A stretch of 64,000 bases of DNA, taken from Pseudolysinimonas yzui (GTDB lineage Bacteria > Actinomycetota > Actinomycetes > Actinomycetales > Microbacteriaceae). Shown here in pieces: positions 45,292-53,759 of this stretch. Under the pieces are notes generated by a model. The model had not been told where the DNA came from. It worked only from the letters and a program-made list of their open reading frames with translations, and made no database searches. Position numbers and translations under genes: made by a program. The stretch lies in NCBI RefSeq assembly GCF_014653215.1, contig NZ_BNAI01000003.1:248001-312000 (forward strand), in the 5' to 3' direction. Positions within the stretch are counted from its first letter, which is position 1. Each line of letters opens with the position of its first letter.

Positions 45292-46461
45292 ATGTTCATG
45301 TACTTCCCCACCAACTACGTCTGGAGCATGGCCGCCGTCGGCGCGCTCAACAACGGCGGTTTCATCGACGAGGTCGACCGGGCCTGCAAGCCCGTACTCG
45401 AGGCCTCGCAGAACGGCGACGACGTCGGCACCGAACTGCTCTACGACTCGTGGGCGGCGGTAGCCGACCGGCTCATCGCCTCGGCCGACGCGGATGTCAC
45501 CCTGGGCCGAGTGATCAATGCCGGCGACAAGCTCTACCGCGCGAGCCTCTACACCTCGATGGCCGAGCGGCTCCAGTCGCCGCAGTGGGAGGGGCGCCGC
45601 GCCGCGTACCAGAAGTCGATCGACCTGCTGCTGCGCCACATCGAGCTCTCCGGCAGCCCCGTCACGACCCTCGAGGTCCCCTACGAAGACACCAGTCTTC
45701 CGGCGTACTTCCACCCCGCCGACCCGGCCGCCGTGCCCGCGGGCACGAAGTCGCCGGTCATCATCCTCTGGAACGGGCTCGACTCGACGAAGGAGATGAT
45801 GTACTACTCCAGCTACCCGCAGATGCTCGCCCGGCGGGGCATCGCGACCCTGATGGTCGACACCCCCGGATCCGGTGAGGCGTTGCGGATGCGCGGCCTC
45901 ACTTCGCGGTACGACACCGAGGTCTGGGCGGCGGCGTGCGTCGACTACCTGGAGACGCGGGACGACATCGACCCGAAGGCGATCGGCATCACCGGCTGGT
46001 CGCTCGGCGGCTACTACGCGCCCCGCGCCGCAGCCTTCGAGAAGCGCATCGCCCTCGTCGTCGCCTGGGGGGCCAACCACGACTGGGCCGAAGTGCAGCA
46101 ACGTCGGCTGCAGCGCGAAGGCGAGAACCCGGTTCCGCACTACTGGAACCACGTGCAGTGGGTCTTCGGCGCCTCCTCGATGGACGACTTCATCGAGAAG
46201 ACCAAGAACATGAGTCTCGACGGGGTGGTCGAGAAGATCACCGTTCCGTTCCTCATCACCCACGGCGCGAACGACCGGCAGATCCCGGTCGCCTACGCGC
46301 ACCGGTCGGCCGAGCAGGCGGTGAACTCGCCCAAGCTCGAGTTGCGCATCTTCGACGAGCCCGAGGGCGGCACGGAGCACATCTCGATCGACAACATGCC
46401 CTACGTCGCCGCATTCGTCGCCGACTGGGTCGCCGAGACCTTCGCCGAACTGCGGCGCTGA
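45292..46461 (+). CDS. Alpha/beta hydrolase, C-C-bond hydrolase type (DHPON-hydrolase-like)
   Basis: A 389-residue hydrolase with a helical N-terminal part (about 1-145) and an alpha/beta domain. The triad is Ser237 in GWSLGG, Asp328 in HGANDRQIP and His363 in GGTEHIS. Length, N-terminal helical domain and motifs resemble the 2,6-dihydroxypseudooxynicotine hydrolase / FrsA-like group, which cleaves C-C bonds next to a carbonyl on hydroxylated rings. So it may act on a diketone or ring-cleavage product here. A strong terminator follows, shared with the convergent gene. Confidence 0.85.
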   Translation: MFMYFPTNYVWSMAAVGALNNGGFIDEVDRACKPVLEASQNGDDVGTELLYDSWAAVADRLIASADADVTLGRVINAGDKLYRASLYTSMAERLQSPQWEGRRAAYQKSIDLLLRHIELSGSPVTTLEVPYEDTSLPAYFHPADPAAVPAGTKSPVIILWNGLDSTKEMMYYSSYPQMLARRGIATLMVDTPGSGEALRMRGLTSRYDTEVWAAACVDYLETRDDIDPKAIGITGWSLGGYYAPRAAAFEKRIALVVAWGANHDWAEVQQRRLQREGENPVPHYWNHVQWVFGASSMDDFIEKTKNMSLDGVVEKITVPFLITHGANDRQIPVAYAHRSAEQAVNSPKLELRIFDEPEGGTEHISIDNMPYVAAFVADWVAETFAELRR

Positions 46462-46470
46462 CGCGTCAGA

Positions 46471-46508
46471 ACGGATCCGGGGACGCCACCACGCACCCCC
46501 GGATCCGT
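46471..46508. terminator. Bidirectional terminator between convergent catabolic genes
   Basis: ACGGATCCGGGG (46471-46482) pairs perfectly with CCCCGGATCCGT (46497-46508), a 12-bp stem with a 14-base loop, centred between the hydrolase stop and the FAH-family stop. Confidence 0.75.
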
Positions 46509-46527
46509 GGACCTGGTGACTGCTCGG

Positions 46528-47523
46528 CTACCCCGCCGCGCGGGTGCGCGCCCGTGAGCGCGGCCGGGCCGGCGGGATGGCCGGGGTGACCCGCGACTCG
46601 CCGAGCACGTTGCGGATCTCACCGAGGCGCTCCACCCGGATGACGACCTCGTCGCCCGGAACCAGCGGAGCCGGCACGAGTTCGCCGGCGCGACCCCAGA
46701 GCTCGGCGAGGCACCCGCGCCCGGCGGTGCCCGAACCCAGCACGTCACCCGGAACGACCCGTGTGTCGCGGCTCGCGTAGGCGACAAGCTCCGCGAAGGG
46801 CCACCCCATGTTGCTGAGCAGGTCGGTACCGATCGTGACGCCGTTGACGAGAACCTCGACCTCGAGCTGCAGGAACCCTTCGGCATCGACCAGGTCGGCG
46901 ACCTCGTCGGCCGTCACGAGCACCGGGCCGAGAGTGGTCGCGAAGTCCTTGCCCTTGGCCGGCCCCAGCTTCACCGCCATCTCACGGAACTGCACGTCGC
47001 GCGCCGACCAGTCGTTCATGATCGTGTAGCCGAAGATGTGGGCCCCGGCTTCGTCCGGCGCGAGGTGCGCGCCGTCGCGGCCCGGCACAGCGCCGATGAC
47101 GGCGGCGACTTCGAGTTCGAAGTCCCGCTTCACCGACGCGGCCGGAAAGATGACCGGGTCACCGGTGGCGATCACGGAGTGCGGGTTGGTGAAGTAGAAG
47201 GTCGGGAACTCGTACCATTCCGCCGGAATGTTGCCGGTGCCGTCAGGCCCGGCCGTCATCCCTTCGACGTGTTCCTCGAAGGTCACGAAGTCACGGATCG
47301 TCGCGGGGCGCAGCGGCGGCAGCAGGGTGACGTCATCGAGGCGCACGGCCGCGTCGGTCAGCCCGGCTTCGACGTCGGCACCGATCTCGAGTGCCCGCGT
47401 GAGACCTGCCTCGAGAAGCTGCTGGATGCCGACGCCGGCCGGTAGCTCGCCGAGACGCTCGCCGACCATCACCCCTTCGTGCACGGCAGGGTCGCCGGGC
47501 TGACGCCAGCGCGCGAACCTCAC
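46528..47523 (-). CDS. Fumarylacetoacetate-hydrolase-family enzyme (HpaG/MhpD-like)
   Basis: A 331-residue FAH-fold enzyme. Metal ligands fit the family: Glu residues of DFELEVAAVIG (about 135-145) and Asp of MNDWSARDVQ (about 168-177), with the GPAKGKDFATTLGPVLVT stretch of the substrate loop. In meta-cleavage pathways such enzymes hydrate, isomerise or decarboxylate 2-hydroxy-dienoates. The start is GTG at 47523, overlapping the stop of the monooxygenase gene by four bases, so it is cotranslated with it. Reads further upstream are shadows. Confidence 0.87.
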   Translation of the reverse strand: MRFARWRQPGDPAVHEGVMVGERLGELPAGVGIQQLLEAGLTRALEIGADVEAGLTDAAVRLDDVTLLPPLRPATIRDFVTFEEHVEGMTAGPDGTGNIPAEWYEFPTFYFTNPHSVIATGDPVIFPAASVKRDFELEVAAVIGAVPGRDGAHLAPDEAGAHIFGYTIMNDWSARDVQFREMAVKLGPAKGKDFATTLGPVLVTADEVADLVDAEGFLQLEVEVLVNGVTIGTDLLSNMGWPFAELVAYASRDTRVVPGDVLGSGTAGRGCLAELWGRAGELVPAPLVPGDEVVIRVERLGEIRNVLGESRVTPAIPPARPRSRARTRAAG

Positions 47524-48650
47524 GCGGGTACGCTCGCGAGCTCGGCGATCCGACCGATGAGCCCGGGAACATCCCCTTGCTCGTGGTTGAGCTGCCACCG
47601 CCCGAGCTGCAGGGACGCCTCGACGATCGTGCGCGCGCGCTCAAGCCGCCGGCGGGTGAACTCCTCCCACACCGCATCGTCGACCGTCGACTCCCGGGCG
47701 AGGATCTCGCACAGCACGAGCGCATCCTCGGTCGCCTGCGCCCCGCCTTGAGCGATGGTCGGCGGGCAGCTGTGGGCGGCGTCGCCGATCAGCACCACGC
47801 GACCGCGGTTCCAGGGGCCGTCGATGAGGTGTGAGGTGAACCAGGTGTAGTTCACTCGGGAGTCGGCGCCGAGGCTGTCGCGGATCTGGTTCCACGGCCC
47901 GCCGTAGGCGCGAGTGGCATCGCGCATGATCTCGACCGACTGCTCAGGGGTGAGCCCCGAGCGATCCTGCTTGTCTTCGACGAGGTAGGCGTACATCATG
48001 TCTTCACTCGTCGGGCAGTAGCCCGCGATGTACATCGGTCCGCCGTAGTAGAGGTCGGTGCTCGTGACCTCGGCGGGCCGCGGCACGAACGCTCGCCAGA
48101 TGCCCATGCCGGTGGGTTCCGGCTTGACGTCGATTCCCACCATCGAACGCACCGCCGAGTTGATGCCGTCGGCACCGATCAGCAGGTCGACCCGATCCGT
48201 CGTGCCGTCACTGAGCTTGATGTCGACGCCGTCCGCATCCTGGGTGAGCGATTCGATGGTGCGCCCGAAGTGCACGCGCGCTCCCAACTCGGTGGCTCGA
48301 TCGAGCATGATCTGCGCGAGGTCGGGGCGGAACATGCCGGCAGCGGCGGGGAAGTCGGGGCCGCCGGTGCGCGCATCGGGGATGGTTGCGATGACGGTGG
48401 CGTCGGGCCCGGGAGCGCGGAGGGTCAGCACGTCCTGCGACCAACACTGCTTCTGCACCTCGTCCCAGATCCCGAGCCGGGCGAAGCTCCGCAGGGCGTT
48501 GCCCTGAAGAGTGATGCCCGACCCGAGAGCGGTCAGCTCCGGCTTGATCTCGTAGACATCGACGTCGACGCCGTCTTCTGCCAAGAGGATGGCGGCGGCA
48601 AGGCCGGCCATACCGGCTCCGGCGATGGCGACGCGCTGCACTGCGCTCAT
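47520..48650 (-). CDS. FAD-dependent aromatic-ring monooxygenase (clade 2, copy B)
   Basis: A 376-residue flavin hydroxylase. FAD motif AIAGAGMAGLAAAILL (about 8-23), DG motif LIGADGINSAVR (about 157-168) and an intact GD motif RVVLIGDAAHSCPPTIAQGG (about 286-305). It is paralogous to the gene at 35341, with the same length. GATACCCCATG context at the start; the ATG at 48650 opens directly into the FAD motif. It is the middle gene of a minus-strand operon cyclase-monooxygenase-FAH, opposite an extradiol dioxygenase. Likely hydroxylates the ring that the dioxygenase then opens. Confidence 0.88.
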   Translation of the reverse strand: MSAVQRVAIAGAGMAGLAAAILLAEDGVDVDVYEIKPELTALGSGITLQGNALRSFARLGIWDEVQKQCWSQDVLTLRAPGPDATVIATIPDARTGGPDFPAAAGMFRPDLAQIMLDRATELGARVHFGRTIESLTQDADGVDIKLSDGTTDRVDLLIGADGINSAVRSMVGIDVKPEPTGMGIWRAFVPRPAEVTSTDLYYGGPMYIAGYCPTSEDMMYAYLVEDKQDRSGLTPEQSVEIMRDATRAYGGPWNQIRDSLGADSRVNYTWFTSHLIDGPWNRGRVVLIGDAAHSCPPTIAQGGAQATEDALVLCEILARESTVDDAVWEEFTRRRLERARTIVEASLQLGRWQLNHEQGDVPGLIGRIAELASVPA

Positions 48651-48677
48651 GGGGTATCCCTTCGGTGGTGGGTGCCG

Positions 48678-49646
48678 CTACTTGACGGCGATGGGGTTGA
48701 CAGGTGAACCGACCGCGCCGGTGATGCGCAGCGGCGGAGCAGTGAGCAGGAAGTCCCAGCGGCCGTCGCCCGCACAATCGGCGGCCAGCTGATCGAAGTC
48801 CCACATCTCCCCGATGGTCAACCCCATGTTCGGGATGACCACCTGGTGGAGGGGCTGGAAGGCCTCGTCGAACTCGTTGGGCCGCACTTCGAAGCCCCAG
48901 GTGTCGGTCGCCACCGCAGCGACTTCCTTCGCGTGCAGCCAGCGGGCGGTCGTGAAGGACAGTCCCGCGCTCGGGCCGCCGGCGTACCCGTTCCAGCCCT
49001 CGCGTTTGGCGCGGGCCAGTCGGCCGGTGCGCACCAGCAGGATGTCGCCGCGGCCGACGCGCGCGCTCTCCCCCTGCGCCGCGATCGTCGCCTCGAGGTC
49101 GTCGACCGTGATCGGGTAGCCGTCCTCGAGCTCACCGTCGGCGCTCAGGTGACGCGCGACATCGAGCAGCACGCCGCGCCCGACGAGCTGGGATGCCATG
49201 TGCTCGATGCCGGTGACGAGGTCGCCTTCGCTCGTGACGACCTGCTCGGAGCGGCGGCCGTTCCATGCCATCCCGTGGTCGAAGATGTGGCCCAAGCCGT
49301 CCCACTGGGTCGAGCACTGCAGGGGCATCGCGATGACGTCATCCGCACCGCCGATGCCATGCGGAAATCCCTGATTGCCGAGCGCCGCGTCGACCCCCGT
49401 GTCGGTCATCGTGTGCACCGGGTTGGTGCGACGGCGCCAGCCGGTCTGCGGGCCGTCGGTGTCGAACGCCTGGGAGAGCGAGAAGGTCACGCCGCGGCGC
49501 ACGAGGCCGGCGGCCTCGATGCGCTTGGTCTCGTCGAGAAAGTTGAGGGTTCCCAGAACGTCGTCGGGTCCCCAACGGCCCCAGTTGCGCACGTCGCGGA
49601 CGACGCGCGCGATCTCGCCCTCGGCATCCGAGCGGTCCAGGGTCAT
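48678..49646 (-). CDS. Cyclase-family metal-dependent hydrolase, QWD variant
   Basis: A 322-residue cyclase-family protein of the longer branch. In the metal motif the first two positions are Ser112 and Gln114 instead of His (CSTQWDGLGH), with Asp116 and His120 kept, the pattern of the long subfamily. Later motifs are VLLDVARHL, GDILLVRTG and ATDTWGFEVRP. It likely hydrolyses an amide, lactone or thio-type bond of a pathway product. First gene of the operon that continues with the monooxygenase and FAH genes (27-base gap). Divergent from the C23O gene with a palindrome between. Confidence 0.83.
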   Translation of the reverse strand: MTLDRSDAEGEIARVVRDVRNWGRWGPDDVLGTLNFLDETKRIEAAGLVRRGVTFSLSQAFDTDGPQTGWRRRTNPVHTMTDTGVDAALGNQGFPHGIGGADDVIAMPLQCSTQWDGLGHIFDHGMAWNGRRSEQVVTSEGDLVTGIEHMASQLVGRGVLLDVARHLSADGELEDGYPITVDDLEATIAAQGESARVGRGDILLVRTGRLARAKREGWNGYAGGPSAGLSFTTARWLHAKEVAAVATDTWGFEVRPNEFDEAFQPLHQVVIPNMGLTIGEMWDFDQLAADCAGDGRWDFLLTAPPLRITGAVGSPVNPIAVK

Positions 49647-49748
49647 CGAGTTCTCCTCCCCGGGGACCTCGCTGCGTTGCAAGCTACCGGGACTCCAGTG
49701 TCGATCTGGGTCGCCGCTTCCGGGAAGGCGCATTGGATGATGCCGACT

Positions 49749-49763
49749 ATCGGTGTCACCGAT
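49749..49763. promoter_or_regulatory. Perfect palindrome, candidate operator
   Basis: ATCGGTG-T-CACCGAT is a perfect 7-1-7 palindrome in the 243-base gap between the divergent cyclase and C23O genes. A further half site ATCGGT lies 11 bases to the right (49776-49781). No regulator gene is adjacent; the binding protein is unknown. Confidence 0.5.
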
Positions 49764-49889
49764 GGTCCACCTGAGTATCGGTCTGAGGGATTCCAGGCAT
49801 CGACGCCTCCGCGTTCCCCGGCACTCGATCCCGCGCGACAGTGGAGCCGACCGGGCACGGAGCCCGTCGCCGCGACCAGAGGATCGAAG

Positions 49890-50918
49890 ATGATCAAGTT
49901 GCTGTCCCACCTCGCCCACATCGAGATCACCTCTCCCGATGTCGAGGCGAGTGCGAAGTTCTACGAAGAGCAGGTCGGCCTGCGGGTTTTCGCCCGCGAA
50001 GGCGGCAAGGTGTACCTCCGCTGCTGGGGTGACTACTACAACTACTCCCTCGTCATCGCCCCGGGTGAGCAGCCCGCGCTGGGCGCGATGGCCTGGCGCA
50101 CCTCGAGCCCTGAGGCGCTCGAGGAGGCGGCGAAGCGCATCGCCGCCGAAGGCATCGAGGTGCAGTGGTCGGATGACCGCCTGAGCCTCGGCAGGAGTTT
50201 CCGCTTCGTCGGCCCCTACGGCCACACGATGGAGCTGTTCTGGGACGTCGAGAAGTTCCACGGCACCGGCGACCAGGCCTCGATCTACCCCGACCGCCCG
50301 GAGCGACGCAGTCGGCACGCGGTCGCGCCGCGCCAGCTCGACCATGTGACCGTAGCCGCCAGCGACGTGCGCGGGATGGCCGACTGGTACAGCCGGGTTC
50401 TCGGCTTCCGCATCATGGCGTACACGGTGCTCGAAGAGGCACCGGTCACGGTCTTCACGGTCGTCACGACGAACGAGAAGTCGCACGACCTCGGCATCGT
50501 GCTCGATGGCTCGAAGACCCCAGGCCGGATCAACCACTACGCGTTCTGGGTGGACACCCGCGAGGACCTCCTCCAGGCGGCCGATGTGCTGATGGAGAAC
50601 GGCACGAACATCGAGTACGGCCCGAGCATCCACGGCATCGGCGAGCAGAACTTCCTCTACTTCCGCGACCCGTCGACCATGCGTATCGAGGTCAACACGG
50701 GCGGCTACCGCAACTACGTGCCCGACTGGGAGCCGAACGTGTGGAAGCCCTCGCAGGGCCCGAACAACTTCTACCGCAACTCGTCGATGCCGATGTCGAT
50801 GACCGAGTCGTTCCCGCCCGCTGACCTGCCGTCGGCGACCGAGGAAGGCATCCACCCCGACACCCGTGAGGCGCTGCTCGGAAACATGAACCCCTACTCG
50901 GAGCACGGGCGCGGCTAG
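49890..50918 (+). CDS. Catechol-2,3-dioxygenase-like extradiol dioxygenase (copy B)
   Basis: A 342-residue VOC-fold extradiol dioxygenase. Fe(II) ligands are His152 (QLDHVTVA), His216 (RINHYAFW) and Glu267 (MRIEVNTGG); the conserved His248 in SIHGIGEQNFLYFRD and Tyr273 in GGYRNY complete the active site. The C-terminal tail (VWKPSQGPNNFYRN...MTESFP) matches catechol 2,3-dioxygenases of Gram-positives. It should open a catechol-type ring in the meta position. The ATG at 49890 is preceded by AGAGGATCGAAG. Followed after 147 bases by the importer genes in the same direction. Confidence 0.92.
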   Translation: MIKLLSHLAHIEITSPDVEASAKFYEEQVGLRVFAREGGKVYLRCWGDYYNYSLVIAPGEQPALGAMAWRTSSPEALEEAAKRIAAEGIEVQWSDDRLSLGRSFRFVGPYGHTMELFWDVEKFHGTGDQASIYPDRPERRSRHAVAPRQLDHVTVAASDVRGMADWYSRVLGFRIMAYTVLEEAPVTVFTVVTTNEKSHDLGIVLDGSKTPGRINHYAFWVDTREDLLQAADVLMENGTNIEYGPSIHGIGEQNFLYFRDPSTMRIEVNTGGYRNYVPDWEPNVWKPSQGPNNFYRNSSMPMSMTESFPPADLPSATEEGIHPDTREALLGNMNPYSEHGRG

Positions 50919-51065
50919 CCCACGGGTATCGACCAGGCCGATTGCTGCTATCGCGGATCGGGCTTTCCAAAGGGCACAACGAGCGGCACCCTGGGCCGTG
51001 ATCGCCCTGCACCCATGAAAGAGCGAGAGAGGCCTCCGGGCCACGTCGTCAAAGGAGACAACACC

Positions 51066-52226
51066 ATGCATCGTCAACCCCTGTTGCGTCGGGCCCTCGT
51101 GGCCGCCGCGTCAGCGACCATCGCGCTTCTCGCGCTGGCCGCCTGCACCACACCGGAACCCACCGAGACCGACCCGGGTGCCGGAGGCACCGACTCGGCG
51201 GCGCTGCTCGCCGAGGTCTACGCCGGAACCTTCCAGGCTCCCCCGACCGAGCCGGTCGAGCTCGTCGAGGGCCTGTCGCTCTGGCACGTCTCGTGTGGTG
51301 AGGCCAGCCCGACCTGCTCCACCCCCGCCGCCGCGACCCTGGCCGCCGCTGACGCGGTCGGCTGGGATGCCACCCTCTGCGACGGCAAGCTCAACCCCGA
51401 AGGCTGGGGCACCTGCGTCCGTCAGGGAATCGCCGCGGGCGTCGACGTGATCAGCCTCATCGGCGTCGACTGCGCGCCCATCGCGGGTCCGCTCACCGAG
51501 GCCGCCGAGGCGGGCATCATCACGATCGGCGTCGGAGCCAAGGACTGCGACCAGACCGGCGGTGAAGCCCTCTACTCGGCCGTGACCACCTACCTGCCCG
51601 ACACCTCGTACGACGAGTGGTGGCTCAACGTCGGCGCGACGCAGGCCAAGTGGATCGTCGGCCAGAACGACGGTGCCGCCCAGGCGCTTCAGATCATCTT
51701 CCCCGACCCGGCGTTCGGCCCGATCATGGCCGCCGGCTTCGAGGAGGAGATGGCCAAGCACGAGGACAGCTCCATCGTCGCGACGCTCGAGATCACCAAC
51801 GCCGACTTCGCCGGTGGCACCTTGGTGTCGAAGTTCTCGACCGCGCTGCTCCAGAACCCCGACATCAACTCGATCGTGGTTCCGATCGACGGATGGTTCC
51901 TCGCCGGACTCGCCCAGGCGATCGAGGCGTCGGGCCGCTCCGACGAACTCGCCGTGATCGGCGTGTTCGGTTCCATCCCGACCTTCGGCCTGATCGCCGA
52001 AGGCACCGGACAGGACGCAACCGTCACCTGGCCGAGCGAATGGGATGGCTACTCGGTGATCGACACGACCCTGCGGGTCCTGGCCGAGCAGGAGATCCTG
52101 CCGACCGGTCTTGGAATCCAGGTGGTCGACGCGGAGCACAACCTCCCCGCACCCGGCACGCCGTTCAGTTTCGAACCTGCCGTCGACTTCCGCGCCGCCT
52201 ACCTGGCTGCCTGGGGTCTCGAATAA
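51066..52226 (+). CDS. ABC importer substrate-binding lipoprotein, ribose-type, Cys-rich
   Basis: A 386-residue lipoprotein with lipobox LALAAC (Cys27). The fold is that of ribose/xylose-type binding proteins (type I): GVDVISLIG, AAEAGIITIGVG and NPDINSIVVPIDGWFLAGLAQAIEA fit the family. Unusual is a set of six further Cys in the N-terminal lobe (Cys77, 84, 105, 117, 136, 161), an even number suited to three disulfides. AAAGGAGA precedes the ATG. Placed behind the ring-cleaving dioxygenase, so the ligand is more likely the aromatic growth substrate or a glycoside of it than ribose (inference). Confidence 0.87.
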   Translation: MHRQPLLRRALVAAASATIALLALAACTTPEPTETDPGAGGTDSAALLAEVYAGTFQAPPTEPVELVEGLSLWHVSCGEASPTCSTPAAATLAAADAVGWDATLCDGKLNPEGWGTCVRQGIAAGVDVISLIGVDCAPIAGPLTEAAEAGIITIGVGAKDCDQTGGEALYSAVTTYLPDTSYDEWWLNVGATQAKWIVGQNDGAAQALQIIFPDPAFGPIMAAGFEEEMAKHEDSSIVATLEITNADFAGGTLVSKFSTALLQNPDINSIVVPIDGWFLAGLAQAIEASGRSDELAVIGVFGSIPTFGLIAEGTGQDATVTWPSEWDGYSVIDTTLRVLAEQEILPTGLGIQVVDAEHNLPAPGTPFSFEPAVDFRAAYLAAWGLE

Positions 52227-52229
52227 CCC

Positions 52230-53759
52230 ATGACGGTCCTGCCAGCGCTCGAAGCCTCCGGCGTCGTGAAGACGTTCGGCGGGACCGTCGCCCTTGCCGA
52301 CGCGCACCTGCGCGTCGGCAAGGGCACCATCCACGCCCTGCTCGGCGGCAACGGTTCGGGCAAGTCGACGCTCATCAAGTGCCTCGCCGGCGTGTACCGG
52401 GCCGACTCCGGCCGGATCGTCGTGCACGGTGAGGAACGAGCGGCGGCCGATCAGACGCCCGCAGTCGCCCGGCGCTCCGGACTGCACTTCGTGCACCAAG
52501 ACCTCGGGCTCTTTCCCCAGCTCAGCATCGCCGAGAACATCGCCCTCGACCGGGGGTACCCGACCGCACGGGTGCTCGGTGGTGTGCGCTGGTCCCGCCT
52601 CGAAGCCGATACCGCGGCCCTGCTCGAGCGTTTCGAGATCGCCGCGTCTCCTCGCACTCCGGTCGCGGCTTTGCGACCGAGCCAGCGCAGCCTGGTCGCC
52701 ATCGCCCGCGCGCTCGCGGATGCCGGTGACGACGCCATCCTGATGCTCGACGAGCCGACGGCCACCCTCGCCGAACACGAATCGCAGGAACTGCTCGCCG
52801 CGTTGCGCAAGCGAGCCAATCGCGGCCAGACCATCGTGCTGGTCAGTCACCGCTTCCCCGAGGTCCAGGGGGTCGCCGACGATGTGACGGTCTTCCGCGA
52901 CGGCCGCGTCGCCGCGACCGACGCCATGAGCGAGATGCCCATCGACCGCCTCGTGGCCGCCATGACGGGCGGCGCGGAGTTGCCTCATCCCGAGCGCACG
53001 GCCGTGCGAGCCGGGTCGGCCGAACGGTTGCGGATCACCGGGCTCCACGCCGGAGCACTCCGCGGAGTCGATCTCACCCTGGCCGCCGGCGAGATCGTCG
53101 GACTCGCCGGACTCGGTGGCTCGGGACGATCGAGCCTTCTGCGCACCGTCTTCGGGCGGCTCCCCATCCGCGCCGGGTCCATGGAACTCGATGGCGCTCC
53201 GTACTCGCCCCATTCCGCCGCGCAGGCGATGGCTCTCGACGTGGCTCTCGTTCCGGAGGATCGGCTCGGCGAGGCCGCGTTCCTCGACCTGTCGGTGCGC
53301 GAGAACACGAGCATCACGGTGCTGAAGCGGTTCTGGCGGCGCCTGGCGATCTCACCGTCCGCGGAGCGGAGCTCGGCGGAGGCCCTGGTCGCCGCGTTCG
53401 GGATTCGGACGCCGGGGATCGAGACACCCCTCGGCTCGCTCTCGGGCGGCAACCAGCAGAAGGCGATCCTCGCCCGGTGGCTGCAGCGGGCGCCGAAACT
53501 GCTGCTGCTCGACGAGCCGAGTCAGGGTGTCGATGTCGTCGCCCGTTCCGAGATCTCGGCGCATGTCGTCGCGGCCGCCGATGCCGGTGCCGGCGTGATC
53601 GTCGCCTCGTCCGACCTCGACGAGCTGTTCGCCTTGACGCACCGCATCGTCGTGCTTCGTGCGGGCCGCATCGTCGCCGATCTCACGACCTCGAGCACCA
53701 CCCGCGACGAGGTCGCCCATTTGTCCATGCTCGATTCCGAGGAAGGGATCCCCACATGA
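52230..53759 (+). CDS. ABC importer ATPase, RbsA/XylG-type tandem domains
   Basis: A 509-residue protein with two ATPase domains. First: Walker A GGNGSGKST (about 40-48), a degenerate signature LRPSQRSLVAIARAL, Walker B ILMLDEPTATL. Second: P-loop region GLAGLGGSGRSSLL is degenerate, the signature LSGGNQQKAILARWL is intact, Walker B is LLLLDEPSQGVD. This asymmetry is normal for RbsA-like proteins. The gene starts three bases after the binding-protein stop and overlaps the permease start by four bases. Confidence 0.93.
   Translation: MTVLPALEASGVVKTFGGTVALADAHLRVGKGTIHALLGGNGSGKSTLIKCLAGVYRADSGRIVVHGEERAAADQTPAVARRSGLHFVHQDLGLFPQLSIAENIALDRGYPTARVLGGVRWSRLEADTAALLERFEIAASPRTPVAALRPSQRSLVAIARALADAGDDAILMLDEPTATLAEHESQELLAALRKRANRGQTIVLVSHRFPEVQGVADDVTVFRDGRVAATDAMSEMPIDRLVAAMTGGAELPHPERTAVRAGSAERLRITGLHAGALRGVDLTLAAGEIVGLAGLGGSGRSSLLRTVFGRLPIRAGSMELDGAPYSPHSAAQAMALDVALVPEDRLGEAAFLDLSVRENTSITVLKRFWRRLAISPSAERSSAEALVAAFGIRTPGIETPLGSLSGGNQQKAILARWLQRAPKLLLLDEPSQGVDVVARSEISAHVVAAADAGAGVIVASSDLDELFALTHRIVVLRAGRIVADLTTSSTTRDEVAHLSMLDSEEGIPT

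Noticed and set aside
43180-46380. 1066-codon open frame on the minus strand
   Set aside because: Antisense to the OCD-like, aldolase, cyclase and hydrolase genes, all of which have recognisable active sites. No domain in the antisense translation.
45292-46461. Nicotine-pathway assignment from the DHPON-hydrolase-like protein
   Set aside because: Nicotine dehydrogenases and other needed genes are absent; only family-level similarity of the hydrolase and the SSADH-like enzyme support it.
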